A stretch of DNA of 46,266 nucleotides, from contig NZ_WBJS01000014.1 in assembly GCF_009296265.1 (NCBI RefSeq), positions 1-46,266 of the forward strand, given 5' to 3'. Source of the DNA: Thioclava sp. JE_KL1. Lineage in GTDB: Bacteria > Pseudomonadota > Alphaproteobacteria > Rhodobacterales > Rhodobacteraceae. Numbering within the stretch: position 1 is the first letter of the stretch; every line of letters starts with the position of its first letter. A model generated the notes under the pieces. It saw nothing but the letters and a program-made list of their open reading frames with translations. It was not told the origin of the DNA and did no database searches. Position numbers and translations under genes: made by a program. This document shows, piece after piece, positions 1-7,933 of this stretch.

Positions 1-510
1 GCCTTGTCCGCAGAAGATCGAGAGCGCGCGACCGTCCGGCTGATTGACGGTCTCGACCGGACAGTTCCTCTCGATGCCCGCCTCACCGTGGCTGTCTATT
101 GGCCGATCCGGGGCGAACCGGATCTGCGGGGCTGGATGGGCAAGGCACACGACGTCGGGGCCGAAGTCCTGTTGCCCGTCGTCATCGAACGAGATGCGCC
201 GCTCGAATTCCATACGTGGACCCCGGATTGCCGCATGGTGCGCGGCGTCTGGAACATTCCCGTGCCAACCGCAGGCGAACCTCGCACGCCCGACCTCGTG
301 ATCGTCCCCCTTGTCGGTGTCGACACGACGCTTCATCGCCTCGGAAACGGGGGAGGCTATTACGACCGCACGCTCGCCCGTTTCGAGAAAAAACCGCGGA
401 TCGTCGGAATAGGTTTTTCGGGCTGCGTCTTGCAGACCATCTACCCGATGCCCTGGGATGTGCCGATGGACGAGATCCTTCTGTCGGATGGAACCCATTT
501 GACGAGATAG
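1..510 (+). CDS. 5-formyltetrahydrofolate cyclo-ligase family protein (5' end outside window)
   Basis: The family converts 5-formyl-THF to 5,10-methenyl-THF with ATP in the cytoplasm (folate one-carbon metabolism). The visible part carries the family's glycine-rich signature GNGGGYYDR at about residues 115-123, followed by the usual hydrophobic strand (IVGIGFS) and a C-terminal PMPWDVPMDEI segment that matches the family's PxxxxDxPLD-type ending. The frame is open to base 1. A TTG at base 4 could start translation, but family members are about 180-200 aa and begin with a basic ATP-contacting stretch that is absent here, so the gene most likely starts upstream of the window. Family assignment is confident; whether it is the housekeeping enzyme or a paralogue cannot be told. 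Confidence 0.88.
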   Translation, partial: ALSAEDRERATVRLIDGLDRTVPLDARLTVAVYWPIRGEPDLRGWMGKAHDVGAEVLLPVVIERDAPLEFHTWTPDCRMVRGVWNIPVPTAGEPRTPDLVIVPLVGVDTTLHRLGNGGGYYDRTLARFEKKPRIVGIGFSGCVLQTIYPMPWDVPMDEILLSDGTHLTR

Positions 511-710
511 CGCAGAGAGGAGCTGAGCCGTGGCGCATCGCCGCCTCTAACGGCAGGGCTCCGCGTCGAACCTCTTCGACCGTAACCGGCGCGTCGGATG
601 CCGCGTTCGATTTCGCGACACAGGCCGCCCGCCTTGCGAGCAAGCATCGACAGCTTTCGTCAGATCAGACATTGCATTGATGCCCAACGGGCAGTCGGTA
701 TGACACGCAT

Positions 711-1976
711 GTGTTGGACGAGTTGATGATGGTTGAGGTGATCAGTCTTTCTATTGCGGCTCTTGCCACGGCGGGCGTGATCCTGCGTCCCTTCGGCTGG
801 GCCGACTGGATCTTTGCCGTGAGCGGCGCCGCAGCGGAGGTTCTTCTGAGGGCACTACCACTCTCCGACGCCCTGCATGCCATCGGCGAAGGCCGAGAGG
901 TCTACTTCTTTCTGGTCGGCACGATGCTTCTCGCAGAAGTCGAGGGCCGCGAGGGCCTTTCGAACATCTTGCCGCCCGCGCGGTGCGGGCGGCGGCGGGG
1001 TCTGCGCGGCGCCTGTTTTCCATCCTCTATCTGGTCGGCGCAGGCGTGACGGTTTTCCTGTCGAACGATACTACGGTCGTCGTGCTGACGCCTGCCGTCC
1101 TCGCGGTGACGCGCCATGCGCGCGGGAAGCCCCTGCCCTATCTCTTCACCAGCGCCATCGTCGCAAATGCGGCGAGTTTCGTCCTGCCGATCTCGACCCC
1201 TGCCAATCTCGTGCTCGACCATGGTGTCCTCCCGCACCTCGGCGATTGGCTCGCGCGGCTCGCTTTGCCTGCTCTCGTTGCGATCGTTGTCAGCTATTTC
1301 TCTCTTCGCTGGGCGATGCGCCATGATCTGGGCACAGAGCTCGGGACGCCCGATGCCCCCGCGCTTTCGCGGGGTGGCTGGGTCGCAGCGGCCGGGCTGA
1401 GCCTTTCGGCGGTGGCGCTGGTCACGGTCTCATCTCTGGGCGGGAGGCTGGGACTTGCGACGCTCAGTGCCGGAGCCGCCGTGGCGCTGGTGGTAGCGTT
1501 GACCACCCGGCGGTCTCCCTTGCCCCTCTTACGGCACCTGACATGGGGCGTGGTGCCGCTCGTCGCCGGGCTTTTCGTGCTGGTCGCCATACTGGACCGC
1601 GTCGGGTTACTTGCGGCCCTCGGCCAATGGCTTGGGCAGATCTACGCGACCTCGCCGCGGGTGGCAGCGGGAACGAGCGGGATAGCGGTCGGCATCGCGA
1701 GCAACCACGCCAACAACCTACCTGTCGGACTGGCTGCCGCCGCAGCCGCGACAACAGGAGACCTCGGGGATCTCATGCGCGACTGCCTCTCGATCGGCGT
1801 GGATCTTGGACCGAACCTCTCGGTGACTGGGTCGCTCGCAAACACTCCTCTGGCTCGCGACCCTTCACCGGTCCGGCCTTCACGTCTCCGCAGCCCAGTT
1901 CCTGGGCGTCGGGCTCAGGATCATGCCGCCCGCGCTGATCCTGGCACTTCTGATCCGCCTGTGTCTGCCGCGATAA
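711..1976 (+). pseudogene. arsB: ArsB-type arsenite/anion membrane pump, disrupted by two frameshifts
   Basis: Read through two frame changes, this encodes a protein of about 420 aa, the usual ArsB size, with many hydrophobic helices. Family-like segments include FLSNDTTVVVLTPAV, SFVLPISTPANL, SNHANNLPV and DLGPNLSVTGSL. ArsB exports arsenite across the inner membrane, alone or with ArsA. The first break is in the T run at 958-960, where one extra T would join the N-terminal frame (711-960) to the middle frame. The second is in the A run at 1840-1842, where removing one A restores a hydrophobic C-terminus ending in IRLCLPR and the stop at 1974-1976. Both are homopolymer-length changes, so a sequencing artefact is as possible as true decay. 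The start may be GTG 711 or ATG 729. No arsR, arsC or arsH was seen nearby. Confidence 0.8.
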
Positions 1977-2188
1977 GAGGCTTGAAGTGACCAGGCGCCA
2001 TGTGGCGAGGCCAGCGGGCATGGCCCGCTGAACACGCGCCCAAAATAGATGAATATTAAATCCGCCAGGGAACCGCAGATGTGCGATAGCGTTGGTCTAG
2101 GTCTTCTGACCACAAGTTGGTCTATCCCAATCGCGTATTGTCCCTGTGTCTCGGCAAAGCGCACCTTCTCCTCAGGCACCAAGGTAAT

Positions 2189-2545
2189 ATGATGCGCAAC
2201 GATGCGACCAAAGTTCTCGTCGTCGAGGACGAGGCCATCATAAGGATGGATCTCGTTCTTGGGCTCGAAGAACTGGGCTATTATGTGCTTGAGGCGAACT
2301 CCGCTGATGCTGCACTCAGCCTCCTAGACGCGTGGCAGGATATTGACCTGCTAATTACCGATATCGACATGCCCGGCAAAATGAACGGAGCGGGGCTCGC
2401 GCATGAGGTGCGGCGCAGGTTTCCCGCATGCCAGATCATCATCATGTCGGGGCATTCGGCGCCCGAAACGCTAGACCTCCCCAAGCGCAGCGCTTTTATG
2501 CCAAAACCGATCAGCCCTGGCGAACTCGCAGCGACCTTCACCTGA
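2189..2545 (+). CDS. stand-alone response-regulator receiver protein
   Basis: A 118-aa protein consisting only of a receiver (REC) domain. The acidic pocket is E13/D14 (VVEDEA), the phosphoacceptor is D58 (LLITDIDMP), the switch residue is S87 (IIMSGHS) and the conserved lysine is K106 (MPKPIS). All residues needed for phosphorylation are present and there is no output domain. It therefore probably acts like CheY/DivK-type or phosphorelay shuttle proteins that work by binding partners. The start is ATG 2189 because AAGGT lies just upstream; an in-frame start at 2117 would add residues outside the domain. No histidine kinase is encoded in the window, so its partner must be elsewhere. Confidence 0.85.
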   Translation: MMRNDATKVLVVEDEAIIRMDLVLGLEELGYYVLEANSADAALSLLDAWQDIDLLITDIDMPGKMNGAGLAHEVRRRFPACQIIIMSGHSAPETLDLPKRSAFMPKPISPGELAATFT

Positions 2546-3033
2546 CGAAAAGCTCTGAATATCCGCGATTGCGCCTAAGACGGCATCCTCAGCGTGAAGG
2601 TCGTGCTGGCTGACACGGCGTCCGGTTCCCGGATTAGAATTCTGACAGCCGAATGACCTATCCGCTAAGAAAGCGAAGCGGCAGGAGTTTCCTCCCGCCG
2701 CTTTGCCTCCCGACGAGTCGTGTGGCGCGCGTCATTAAGTTTTTGCGAAACCTCACATCGCTCAGCCCTCTTGCCAGGAATTCCGGTCCCGAATTTCAGA
2801 CAAACTATTCCTGAATACCGCCCGGTAGGGCGCTGCGCTCGTCCGGTATCTTTTCTTCGGACAAACTCCGGAAGAAGTGATGCCAAGCAAGAGCAGCATG
2901 GCCCTTGGAATGCGCGAGGTCCTTCGTCTGGGACGTCTTGCCCGCAGGCATTTTTTCGACAGCCATATTTCGGCCCTCCCTTTAATCCCCGAGAGATACT
3001 CGGAAAATTCCTGTGGATGACCGAAATATCCGG
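2546..3033. other. intergenic stretch without a supported gene
   Basis: Short open frames exist on both strands but none has a start with a ribosome-binding site or a recognisable domain. The only structure seen is the hairpin at 2676-2703. Confidence 0.6.
2676..2703. terminator. terminator-like hairpin
   Basis: A 12-bp stem (AAGCGGCAGGAG at 2676-2687 against 2692-2703) with one A-C mismatch and a 4-nt loop, 130 bp downstream of the receiver gene. Only a short T run follows on either strand, so termination efficiency is uncertain. It could serve the plus-strand receiver gene or the minus-strand cold-shock unit ending at 3034. Confidence 0.4.
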
Positions 3034-3252
3034 TCAGCGTCGCGGCTTTTTCTCGCGCGGGGACGGTGCCGCAGCACTTTCGTCCGAATTCCGTTCCAAA
3101 CGCGCCGCGCGCAAACTCGCGGTCAGCTCCGCTCTTTTCTCGGCGTCATCGTCACGGATGAGGCGCACTGCGGCATCCGTCTTGTCCTGAGCCGTCGCGG
3201 CTTTCCGAGGCAGATCACGGAAAAAGCCGTCCACGTTGTAATTGCGGGGCAT
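3034..3252 (-). CDS. small basic hypothetical protein downstream of csp
   Basis: A 72-aa charged protein rich in Arg, Lys, Asp and Ala, beginning MPRNYNVDGFFRDLPRKA and ending in a basic tail (PREKKPRR). No family is recognised. ATG 3252 is preceded by an excellent Shine-Dalgarno (AAGGAGG, minus strand), which strongly supports translation. It lies 56 bp downstream of the cold-shock gene (3309-3515) on the same strand, with a 9-bp hairpin between, so the two are probably co-transcribed. The middle is predicted helical from composition. A nucleic-acid-binding or ribosome-associated role would suit the charge and the csp linkage but is inference only. Confidence 0.6.
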   Translation of the reverse strand: MPRNYNVDGFFRDLPRKAATAQDKTDAAVRLIRDDDAEKRAELTASLRAARLERNSDESAAAPSPREKKPRR

Positions 3253-3272
3253 ATGCCCTCCTTGGTCGCGAA

Positions 3273-3293
3273 ATCCGGCCCACCGGGCCGGAT
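3273..3293 (-). terminator. intercistronic hairpin between csp and the 72-aa gene
   Basis: A perfect 9-bp stem (ATCCGGCCC, 3273-3281, with 3285-3293) and a 3-nt loop, between the csp stop codon and the Shine-Dalgarno of the 72-aa gene. No T run follows in the transcribed direction, so it is more likely an mRNA-stabilising or partially attenuating hairpin than a full terminator. Confidence 0.5.
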
Positions 3294-3308
3294 ATGGAAC
3301 CTTTGAGT

Positions 3309-3515
3309 TCAGCCGAGCGCCAGATTGCAGGCGGACTCACGCCCGTCGCGTCCGGTTTCGATCTCGTAGATGACGGCCTGTCCGTCATCGAACTGCGAGA
3401 GGCCCGCGCGCTCGAGGGCCGAAATGTGGACAAAAATGTCACGTCCACCCGTCTTCGCTTCGATAAAGCCGAAGCCTTTGGTTTGGTTGAACCACTTCAC
3501 GGTGCCATTGGCCAT
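3309..3515 (-). CDS. CspA-family cold-shock protein
   Basis: A 68-aa single cold-shock domain protein that binds single-stranded RNA and DNA and acts as an RNA chaperone. The RNP1 motif is KGFGFIE and the RNP2 motif is IFVHIS. The N-terminus MANGTVKWFNQTKGF is typical of the family. ATG 3515 has GAGGAGA upstream on the minus strand. It is a close paralogue of the csp gene at 4955-5161 on the opposite strand, with which it shares the ISALERAGLSQ and EIETGRDGRES segments. Regulation by a structured 5' UTR is common in the family; the 700 bp upstream would allow this but no specific element was identified. Confidence 0.93.
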   Translation of the reverse strand: MANGTVKWFNQTKGFGFIEAKTGGRDIFVHISALERAGLSQFDDGQAVIYEIETGRDGRESACNLALG

Positions 3516-4217
3516 CGTGATGTCTCCTCAAATATTGCGGTCCGCGGAATGCGACAGCCCGGCTCAGTCAATTCAATAAGGCAGACTGAAGCCAAGTAGG
3601 GAGACAGGTTGCAGAAGGGAATAACGTAGCCTGTTTGTTCTACGCCAATTTGGCTCATTTAGCAAAGGAAATGCGCGGCGCTCCATCGCGTTGTCCGGCC
3701 TCCCCTGACGACAGCCGATTAATATCGAGCACAATCAATCTGTTGTGCGAAAACGCGGGCGCGCGCTGCAATTTCCTCGCAATAGTGGCGCAGATCGCTT
3801 ATCTGTGAACTCGCATATCTTAATTCTCGGACCCTGTTCCTTCCGGCTCAGCGACGATCTTGAGCTTTGTCGGGCCGCGCGTTTTCGAAGGCGGCATAAG
3901 GAAAAGGAGCCTCACCCGGCCCATAGCGCCGTTCGAGCAGACGAGTCGCTCACAAAACGTGCCGTGCGGGTTCTGGCCGATTGCACATATTCCACCCCTT
4001 GCGCGTTCGCCGCGAGCTTCGCACATCGAAAGTGCCCGATAGTGAGCCGCGCGCGTTGACGCTGACGGGGCACTATCCGAACGCAAAGACATCTCGCGCG
4101 CAATACCGCGCGTCGACCCAATTCACCGCATGGCGCAGGCCTCGCCCGCACCGTGCCTCCGTGATCGCGCGACCAGTCAAACTGGTCCCCTCACGAATTC
4201 TTGGAAAGATACGAACC
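3516..4217. other. intergenic stretch upstream of minus-strand csp
   Basis: About 700 bp holding the csp promoter and leader on the minus strand. Overlapping short open frames on both strands (for example near 3745-4092) lack ribosome-binding sites and protein-like composition, and I see no supported gene. Confidence 0.55.
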
Positions 4218-4487
4218 TTGATCGAAATTTACTGGGGCAAGCCCATCTCTCTTGTCGTGTCGCCTGAGGGCGACGTCAAAAACTTCAGCACCATCGAGCA
4301 GGTGCATCACTGGCTTCGCAAGAAGTGGCCCGTCGCCGACACCGCGCAAGACCATGCGATCGGGCGTGTCGAGGCCGCCATGGACTGCCTCGGTTCCGTG
4401 GGCGATGCGCGCAGCGCCTTCCTTGGCGCCGCCTGCACCGCAGGTTTCGTGCCATTTGAACCAGCGGCTCGTGCCCTTGCGGCCTGA
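4218..4487 (+). CDS. DUF982-like small protein
   Basis: An 89-aa protein with the layout of the DUF982 family, which is common in alphaproteobacteria and has no known function: an N-terminal strand pair (WGKPISLVVSPEGDVKNFSTIEQ), a tryptophan-containing helix (VHHWLRKKWPVADT) and a C-terminal helix rich in small residues (RSAFLGAACTAGF). TTG 4218 is chosen because GGAA lies about 10 nt upstream and the domain begins immediately after. A GTG at 4161 would add residues with no family match. Function is unknown. Confidence 0.6.
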   Translation: MIEIYWGKPISLVVSPEGDVKNFSTIEQVHHWLRKKWPVADTAQDHAIGRVEAAMDCLGSVGDARSAFLGAACTAGFVPFEPAARALAA

Positions 4488-4954
4488 CCGGTTAGACCCC
4501 GCGGCAGCCCGTCCGCAGCGGAGCCCTCCGGGCGAAGCGCGAAGGCTACAGGCTCTGCGATCGAAACTTTTCGACGGCCTGTTTGTCTCACCGCAAGCTG
4601 ACCCCACCGATCGTGCAAGATGCGGACAATGTCTGGCGCAAGGGCACGGGCGCCTCCTTCTTGATGATCCCGCCCTGGCTTCCGGCCGCCGAAGCGAGCG
4701 CGCAGGTCGAGGCCTTTCTCGATATCGAGAAAGGCCGTCCGCCCTCAGCCTCGAACGCGCACCTGAGCTAAGAGACGCATTTCTCATCTCATTCCTCGGT
4801 TGCATCTTGTATCGCCGCCCGCCAGCCCCATCTATAAGAGGCTTAGTTATTCCGACCGCACCCTGTCTCCTTCATCGGCCTCAGTTTGCTTTTCGATCTG
4901 ACCGGCCGACCTGCCGCATCCTGCGGGCAGATTTTCAAACAAGGAGACAACACG
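4488..4954. other. intergenic stretch upstream of plus-strand csp
   Basis: This holds the leader and promoter of the 4955 cold-shock gene. One 62-codon open frame (TTG 4583 to 4771) has plausible amino-acid composition but no ribosome-binding site or family match, so it is not called. No terminator with a T run was seen after the DUF982 gene. Confidence 0.5.
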
Positions 4955-5161
4955 ATGGCCAATGGCACCGTGAAATGGTTCAACCCCGGCAAAGGCTTCG
5001 GCTTCATCCAACCCGAGAACGGTCGTAAGGACGTATTCCTGCACATCAGCGCGCTCGAACGAGCGGGCCTTTCCCAGGTCGACGACGGTCAGAAAGTGAC
5101 CTTCGAGATCGAGACCGGCCGCGATGGCCGGGAATCCGCCAAGGATCTCGAACTCGCCTGA
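4955..5161 (+). CDS. CspA-family cold-shock protein
   Basis: A 68-aa single cold-shock domain protein and RNA chaperone. RNP1 is KGFGFIQ and RNP2 is VFLHIS. It starts at ATG 4955, preceded by AAGGAGA about 8 nt upstream; an in-frame earlier start at 4886 is unnecessary. It is paralogous to 3309-3515, with most differences in the loop after RNP1 (PENGRKD here, AKTGGRD there). It is followed by a strong hairpin (5168-5201) and a 50-aa basic ORF, mirroring the arrangement of the other copy. Confidence 0.94.
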   Translation: MANGTVKWFNPGKGFGFIQPENGRKDVFLHISALERAGLSQVDDGQKVTFEIETGRDGRESAKDLELA

Positions 5162-5167
5162 TAAAAT

Positions 5168-5201
5168 CGTTCGCGGTCCGGTGTCTTCCGGTCCGCGAAC
5201 G
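5168..5201 (+). terminator. hairpin just downstream of csp
   Basis: A 14-bp stem (5168-5181 with 5188-5201) interrupted by one T-T mismatch, with a 6-nt loop, starting 7 nt after the csp stop codon. On the plus strand no T run follows. On the minus strand the stem is followed by ATTTTAT, so it may also stop antisense transcription. It probably protects or terminates the csp mRNA. Confidence 0.6.
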
Positions 5202-5342
5202 CACCCATGTTGCGAGAGTCTTCTCTGCTCGAATACCTTTGCGCAGTCCAGGTTCGAAACATCTGTAGAACCACCCATCCGGCATTGCGGATCAGGATGT
5301 GCGGGCGGGTTCAAAATTCACCTGTCTACGCGGAGAACGATC

Positions 5343-5495
5343 ATGGGCTATTCCCCTCAAAAGAAACAACTCGACCTCAAGGATTTCCTGAGCCAGCCCG
5401 CCAAGAAAGGCTTTCGGAAAGGCGTCGGTTTTCGTCGTGCGCCAACAAATCCGACCCCAGTCAAAGCCGGCGCAAAACAGGCTGTGACGAAATAA
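5343..5495 (+). CDS. 50-aa basic hypothetical protein downstream of csp
   Basis: A small Lys/Arg/Gly-rich protein starting MGYSPQKKQLDLKDFL and ending GAKQAVTK, with no acidic tail. No family is recognised. A GGAGA Shine-Dalgarno lies about 7 nt before ATG 5343. It sits 181 bp after the csp gene, beyond the hairpin at 5168-5201. It has no obvious sequence similarity to the 72-aa protein behind the other csp gene, but both are small, basic and in the same relative position. A nucleic-acid-binding role is a guess. Confidence 0.5.
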   Translation: MGYSPQKKQLDLKDFLSQPAKKGFRKGVGFRRAPTNPTPVKAGAKQAVTK

Positions 5496-5585
5496 AAAGC
5501 TGCGCCGAGTTAATTGATTTCCCCGCTCCCCGAGTGAACCTGCCTGATGGCCGCCCCCCCGAGAGACGGGGCTGATCAGTCGGCG

Positions 5586-5620
5586 TTCAGTGCAAGCCGT
5601 TTTCCTGAAGGCCTATTGAG
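5586..5620 (+). repeat. dispersed direct repeat, copy A
   Basis: Thirty-five bases that match 36837-36871 at 29 positions, including an exact 16-base core (AAGCCGTTTTCCTGAA). Similarity seems to continue weakly upstream (a CAGTCGG/CAGCCGG block). Copy B lies close to a decayed IS256-type transposase, so both may be relics of one mobile element. Confidence 0.5.
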
Positions 5621-6090
5621 ACGTCTTGATCCTTGTTTTGGGCCACGAAACCCTCATGGGTGATGGCCTCCTCGCTGGCCAAGTTCGCCAAAGATTCGGT
5701 GCACTACGACTCTTCTCCAGCTTTGGTGATGACCGTTACGCGACATCGTTTCTCTCGCACCGCGCTACCGGCCTTCGGATTGCACGGATAAAAGTGAGAC
5801 AGTTTGACTGACGCATCCGCCATAGCGGATGTTTGGCTTTCTATCGGGCATTCGAAGCGATGGTAAAAACTGGTGGCCGAACAGGCATATAACGCCGTAA
5901 GCCGCTCCGAGCGATTGGCCCGCCGCCTGCATCCAGCAAGATGGGGCGCACACTCGCAAAAGAACAACACAGCTTGAAGTGTCTTGCGGTAGTCGTCGAG
6001 AACTCGGCCATGCCAGGTCGGCGTGTGGGATGCAGCGAGCCGCCGCTTGGCCCCAAATCAGTCAGCACAGTCAATCGTGACATTTCCACA

Positions 6091-6104
6091 TTGACGTGGA
6101 TCAC
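6091..6104. promoter_or_regulatory. possible Fnr/FixK-type box upstream of cbpA
   Basis: TTGACGTGGATCAC matches the Crp/Fnr-family consensus TTGAT-N4-ATCAA at 8 of 10 defined positions and lies about 100 bp before the cbpA start. Two Crp/Fnr regulators are encoded later in the window. Binding is not shown, and a promoter -10 could not be assigned with confidence. Confidence 0.4.
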
Positions 6105-6202
6105 GGACTTAAGCTCCCTTCTCATGGCATCCAACGACAAGTGAACCCACTTTCGCACGCGTTTTGCCTTACCAAGCATTGCTCGCCGAACAGGATATCT
6201 GG

Positions 6203-7147
6203 ATGCCCAATGATCCATACGAAACCCTTGGCCTGACCAAGACTGCGACGGCTGACGAAATCAAGAAGGCGTATCGCAAACTGGTGCGGACAAGCCATCC
6301 GGATCTGCACCCGGATGACGCGGGGGCCGAAGCGCGGTTCAAGGCGATCTCGGCCGCCTATGAGATCTTGAAAGATCCCGAGACCCGTGCGCGCTATGAC
6401 GCGGGAGAAATCGACAGTCTCGGCGCAGAAAGTTCGCGGCGACAGTATTACCGTGATTTCTCGGGGTCCTCCGATAACACCTACCAGCACGGGCGCGGGT
6501 TTGGACCAGATGTTGATCCGGCAGATATCTTCGCGGACATATTGCGCAATCGCGGGCGGCCTGGCGCTGGCGACTTCGGCGACCGTGGGTTTTCCGCGCG
6601 CGGCGCCGACGCGCGGTATTCGCTCACTGTGCCATTTCTGGATGCAGCGCGGGGGGCGGAAACCCAAATAACGCTACCCGATGGACAAAGCCTGACCGTC
6701 AAGATCCCACAGGGCACCGAAGACGGCCAGACACTTCGGTTACGCGGCAAAGGTGCGCCTGGATATGGAGATGCCCCCGCGGGAGACGCGCTGATTACCG
6801 TTCTCGTGGGGTCCCACCCGGTGTTCGACCGCGAGGGGGATGACATCCTTGTAACGCTCCCGATCACCATCGAAGAGGCTATTCTCGGTGGCAAGGTAAC
6901 CACACCGACCATTGACGGCCCAGTTGGGCTCACCATCCCAGCGGGCGCAAATTCGGGCCAGGTCTTACGTTTACGGGGACGTGGCATCGCCAACGCAAAG
7001 CGCAAAACCAAGGGAGATCAGCGGGTTGAGCTGAAGATCGTTACACCGCCCGACATTGACGAGGGCCTGCGTGATTTCCTCACCGAGTGGCGCAAAACAC
7101 ATAGCTTCGATCCGCGTGTCGACTTGATGAAAAGGGCCAGCGCATGA
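6203..7147 (+). CDS. cbpA: DnaJ-class co-chaperone / curved-DNA-binding protein
   Basis: A 314-aa class B J-protein. The N-terminal J domain (residues 1 to about 65) contains the HPD motif at residues 32-34, which stimulates DnaK ATPase. A Gly/Arg-rich linker follows, with no cysteine zinc-finger repeats. The C-terminal substrate-binding beta domains contain KIPQGTEDGQTLRLRGKG and a second copy TIPAGANSGQVLRLRGRG. This is the architecture of CbpA rather than DnaJ. Translation probably starts at ATG 6203; an in-frame start at 6164 adds 13 residues outside the J domain. The stop codon overlaps the start of the cbpM-like gene, so the two are translationally coupled. A possible Fnr-type box lies upstream. 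Confidence 0.9.
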   Translation: MPNDPYETLGLTKTATADEIKKAYRKLVRTSHPDLHPDDAGAEARFKAISAAYEILKDPETRARYDAGEIDSLGAESSRRQYYRDFSGSSDNTYQHGRGFGPDVDPADIFADILRNRGRPGAGDFGDRGFSARGADARYSLTVPFLDAARGAETQITLPDGQSLTVKIPQGTEDGQTLRLRGKGAPGYGDAPAGDALITVLVGSHPVFDREGDDILVTLPITIEEAILGGKVTTPTIDGPVGLTIPAGANSGQVLRLRGRGIANAKRKTKGDQRVELKIVTPPDIDEGLRDFLTEWRKTHSFDPRVDLMKRASA

Positions 7148-7473
7148 CGGACAGTTTTTCCGAAGAGGACGTGATCTCCAACGTCACCCGGCTCACACGA
7201 AGTCAGCTTTTGAGCTATGTCGAAGGCGAGCTCGTCCGACCGGAAAAGAGTGACACCGGCTATGTTTTCCGCCGCGTCGACATCGCGCGATTGGAGTTAT
7301 TGTGCGATCTTTCCCATGATCTTGACCTCGACGAAACGGCGCTGGCTATCGTGATCTCGCTCCTTGACCAGCTGCATGCTGCGCGACAGGATCTCGTTAC
7401 GATTGCCCGCGCGCTAGACAGCCTGCCACCGGAACTTCAGACGCGTGTCCTGGCAGCAATGAAACGGCCATGA
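7144..7473 (+). CDS. cbpM: CbpM-like chaperone modulator
   Basis: A 109-aa protein whose position and fold features fit CbpM, the modulator that binds the CbpA J domain and blocks its co-chaperone and DNA-binding activity. The N-terminus has a MerR-like winged-helix pattern (LTRSQLLSYVEGELVRP, then YVFRRVDIARLELLCDL). The C-terminal half is a long helical region (ALAIVISLLDQLHAARQDL). ATG 7144 overlaps the cbpA stop (ATGA), indicating tight coupling and probable stoichiometric expression. Sequence similarity to characterised CbpM is modest, so the call rests partly on context. Confidence 0.75.
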   Translation: MTDSFSEEDVISNVTRLTRSQLLSYVEGELVRPEKSDTGYVFRRVDIARLELLCDLSHDLDLDETALAIVISLLDQLHAARQDLVTIARALDSLPPELQTRVLAAMKRP

Positions 7474-7536
7474 ACACAATGCGCCTCTCCCCCTTTGGAG
7501 AAAAGACTAACCTCAAAACGAGGACATTTCAGGGGA

Positions 7537-7549
7537 ACAGGTCACCTGT
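7537..7549. promoter_or_regulatory. 13-bp perfect palindrome upstream of the 68-aa gene
   Basis: ACAGGTCACCTGT (6 + 1 + 6) lies 67 bp before the ATG at 7617, a position suitable for an operator. It could equally be a small hairpin downstream of cbpM. No cognate regulator was identified. Confidence 0.3.
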
Positions 7550-7616
7550 CTTGCAGTAGTATGGCGGCTCGTTTCATTAACTGCCTCGAAGTGCGGACAC
7601 TACAGGGAGATTAAAA

Positions 7617-7823
7617 ATGGAAGACCCAATTCAGCTCGGCCAAGGCGTATTCGTGACTGGCGCAGAAAAAACGATCTTCCGATTTGAAGGACGCGCACGG
7701 GATGGCTTCGTCACTATTAGCGGATCAGGCGGATTCACGTGCGATGTGCCGGAAGATTGTATTCAAGCTGTCAAAAAGCGCAGCCGTAAGGAATTCGGAA
7801 ATATCGACTTCCATCGCGACTGA
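7617..7823 (+). CDS. 68-aa hypothetical protein
   Basis: A small protein of unknown function with alternating hydrophobic residues suggesting a mostly beta structure (VFVTGAEKTIFRFEGRARDGFVTISGSGG), then DVPEDCIQAVKKRSRKEF. It contains two cysteines and no signal peptide or membrane segment. ATG 7617 has AGGGAGA at about 8 nt, a good ribosome-binding site. It stands alone between cbpM and the convergent transglutaminase gene. No family is recognised. Confidence 0.6.
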   Translation: MEDPIQLGQGVFVTGAEKTIFRFEGRARDGFVTISGSGGFTCDVPEDCIQAVKKRSRKEFGNIDFHRD

Positions 7824-7933
7824 CCGCCTGGAATTGAGCCACTGGAACACTCTGAGAATGTCGGCTCCAACACGCTTTGCGCAGCCGCACGAGCGATTGA
7901 ACCCACAAAACGCGCATCATCTGATTAACGCCT

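Larger units (their letters stand above)
5496..6202. other. gene-poor stretch with remnant repeat
   Basis: No supported gene. It contains one copy of a 35-bp dispersed repeat (5586-5620, partner at 36837-36871) and a possible Fnr-type box (6091-6104). Fragmentary open frames interrupted by stops suggest decayed DNA, but no family could be recognised. Confidence 0.5.

Noticed and set aside
4583-4771. A 62-aa plus-strand open frame with TTG start
   Set aside because: No Shine-Dalgarno, no recognised family and a position inside the csp leader; mentioned only in the intergenic entry.
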